A stretch of DNA of 64,000 nucleotides from Pseudomonas migulae (GTDB taxonomy: Bacteria; Pseudomonadota; Gammaproteobacteria; Pseudomonadales; Pseudomonadaceae), in the NCBI RefSeq assembly GCF_024169315.1, contig NZ_JALJWR010000001.1, positions 4,390,501 to 4,454,500 on the forward strand, written 5' to 3'. Positions 62,806 to 64,000 of the stretch are shown piece after piece. Each line of letters starts with the position of its first letter. Position 1 is the first letter of the stretch. The notes beneath the pieces were generated by a model. That model was not told the origin of the DNA. It searched no databases and saw nothing but the letters and a program-made list of their open reading frames with translations. The position numbers and the translations under genes are program-made.

Positions 62806-64000
62806 TTACGCCCGGCGCTCATGCATCCGCGCCAGTTGCCGCTCCAGCATCGACGGATAAGGCTCCATCAACCGCTCTACACAGCACGCGCCTTCAGGAC
62901 TGGCAATCGGACGGATCCGCGCACGCTGGCGAATCAGCGCGTCGTCGCTGATCTTGCGCTCCACCAGCAGCAGGTTGCGGCTGTGTTGCGACAGGGCCAG
63001 GGCGTCCTGGGCGGTTTCGGTCAGCAGCAGGTCAATCTGGCTCAAGCCAAACAACTCGTCGCCCAAAGTCAGGCCCAGCTGCAATTGCAGGGTAATGCCG
63101 CTGTCCGCGACTTCGATCTGCAACTGATGGCCCAGCGCCCGCAGCAACTCGCCGCAGCAAATGGCGTTGGTCAGGTAGTCGTCGCCGCTGTCTTCGGTGT
63201 GGAACACCATCAGCGTGCTGCCATCGTTCAGGCTATGCAGTTCGCCCTCATAGAGCGATGCGGCCTGGTCGAGGCAGTCGCGATAGCGTTTCAACAATTC
63301 TTCCAGGCGCGCGCGCGGCAGGCGACGCAGCTGATCCTGGGCCCCCAGTTGCACGGCCAGCACCGCGCTGTGCTGCGGCACGTTCGATACCTGCGGTTTG
63401 ACCACCGGCTTCGGTGCGCTCGCTACCGACTCGTCACGCAGATCGGCAAACGCATCATCGTCGTCGTCATCTTCAACGGTGCTGACGATGTGCCGTGGCG
63501 CAGGTTTGAGGCCTGCAACAGGCTTGGTTTCATCGAAGCTCGGGTCGCGCAGATTGCGTACCTCGAAGGACGGCTCGCTGTCGTCGGCGTCTTCGTAATC
63601 GCTTTCGTCGTATTCGGGTTCCGGCTCAGGCTCGGGTTCGGCCGGTTCCGGCGCGAAGTTGGCGTGCAGCTGGCGAGCCAGGTCGCCGATTTCGTCCTGA
63701 CGATCAGTGCCCGGGGTGTATTCGTCGATATTGCGCAGCCACACCCGCAATTGCAGCAGCGGCGTGGAGATGTGCCGACCCAGGCGCAGGCTCAAGGCCA
63801 GGGACAGGGCCAGCAGAATCGCACTCAGAATGCCCATGCTTTGCAGGCTGATGGTCATCGGCTGCTGGAACTGATCCATGTCCAGGCTGATGCGCAGTTG
63901 CCCGGCAGTCACGTCCTGGAAGGTGATCTTGCTCTGATACATGCCCTCGGCTTCGCCCAACAGGCTGTGCTTGGGGCGCTGACCGGCTTCGGCGAGGATG
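62806..64000 (-). CDS. YtjB/AhpA-like membrane protein (partial, runs off the window)
   Basis: The frame on the minus strand is open to the right edge, so only the C-terminal 397 residues are here. A hydrophobic helix (ILSAILLALSLALSL) is followed by a HAMP-like region (LRLGRHISTPLLQLRVWLRNIDEYTPGTDRQDE begins it), a highly acidic linker with repeated Glu-Pro and Asp-Glu, and a C-terminal domain resembling a cyclase-fold of uncertain activity. Family synteny is next to serB. The upstream part would carry the first membrane helix and a periplasmic sensor domain. Its function is uncertain. Confidence 0.7.
   Translation of the reverse strand, partial: ILAEAGQRPKHSLLGEAEGMYQSKITFQDVTAGQLRISLDMDQFQQPMTISLQSMGILSAILLALSLALSLRLGRHISTPLLQLRVWLRNIDEYTPGTDRQDEIGDLARQLHANFAPEPAEPEPEPEPEYDESDYEDADDSEPSFEVRNLRDPSFDETKPVAGLKPAPRHIVSTVEDDDDDDAFADLRDESVASAPKPVVKPQVSNVPQHSAVLAVQLGAQDQLRRLPRARLEELLKRYRDCLDQAASLYEGELHSLNDGSTLMVFHTEDSGDDYLTNAICCGELLRALGHQLQIEVADSGITLQLQLGLTLGDELFGLSQIDLLLTETAQDALALSQHSRNLLLVERKISDDALIRQRARIRPIASPEGACCVERLMEPYPSMLERQLARMHERRA

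Overview
The window reads as a chromosomal segment of a Pseudomonas of the fluorescens group. The grounds are the high GC with strong GC3 bias, many REP/BIME hairpins built on a GTGGGAGCGGGCTTGC-type core, and a gene order (msrA-dipA-aceF-aceE-glnE-waaF-waaC-waaG-waaP-...-msbA-hldE) that matches the P. aeruginosa LPS-core region as I remember it. No rRNA, tRNA, insertion sequence, prophage or CRISPR array was seen.

Layout. (1) 1-1400: the AT-richer tail of a probable polymorphic toxin with a candidate immunity gene, a REP pair, then a strongly structured leader in front of a small DUF6124/DUF3077-like gene. (2) 1.5-12.5 kb: rlmJ (+), then on the minus strand msrA, the c-di-GMP phosphodiesterase dipA, a PhoD-type phosphatase and the pyruvate dehydrogenase genes aceE-aceF. 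(3) 12.5-16.2 kb: glnE, divergent from aceE across a promoter region holding two matching palindromes, followed by a 134-bp tandem REP array. (4) 16.2-40.9 kb: the LPS inner/outer core and export region. It contains the heptosyltransferases waaF and waaC, waaG, four tandem WaaP/InaA-type kinase genes (five kinase folds), a carbamoyltransferase, several glycosyltransferases, mig-14, a DnpA-like deacetylase, an acetyltransferase, an O-antigen ligase fused to a kinase-like domain, msbA and hldE. It ends in an accessory cassette: a 41-codon small ORF, a group-1 glycosyltransferase, a protein with sialyltransferase-like motifs and a further unknown. (5) 40.9-48.3 kb: a Nudix-like unknown, an aldo/keto reductase, an FAD oxidoreductase, an SMR transporter, a LysR regulator, waaA (Kdo transferase) and a TolC-type outer-membrane channel. 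(6) 48.4-52.8 kb: a TPP riboswitch, thiC, a CytX-like transporter and an RsiV/DUF3298 lipoprotein. (7) 53-61.7 kb: nudF, a DUF1249 gene, cpdA, yqiA, parE, a phytase-like esterase, a retropepsin-like protease and parC. (8) 61.8-64 kb: a PqiC-like lipoprotein and the 3' part of a YtjB/AhpA-like membrane protein that runs off the window.

How the genes work together. The central 24 kb encodes most of the LPS core pathway: heptose activation (hldE), Kdo transfer (waaA), inner-core heptoses (waaC/F), outer-core sugars, phosphorylation by the kinase series, carbamoylation, flipping (msbA) and O-antigen ligation (waaL fusion). The flanks are housekeeping: central carbon and nitrogen control, thiamine, chromosome decatenation and second-messenger turnover. 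Tight ATGA overlaps from waaC to the acetyltransferase imply long co-transcribed units.

The most unusual items are the toxin/immunity tail at the left edge, the structured leader at 858-992, the accessory cassette after hldE with a GT29-like protein, the degenerate kinase sites (WapQ-like Cys for Asp, ligase-fused Ser for Asp), the Nudix-like unknown, the 134-bp REP array before waaF and a 23-bp terminal-inverted-repeat element at 54064-54218. Gene names that rest on remembered P. aeruginosa synteny are marked as such.
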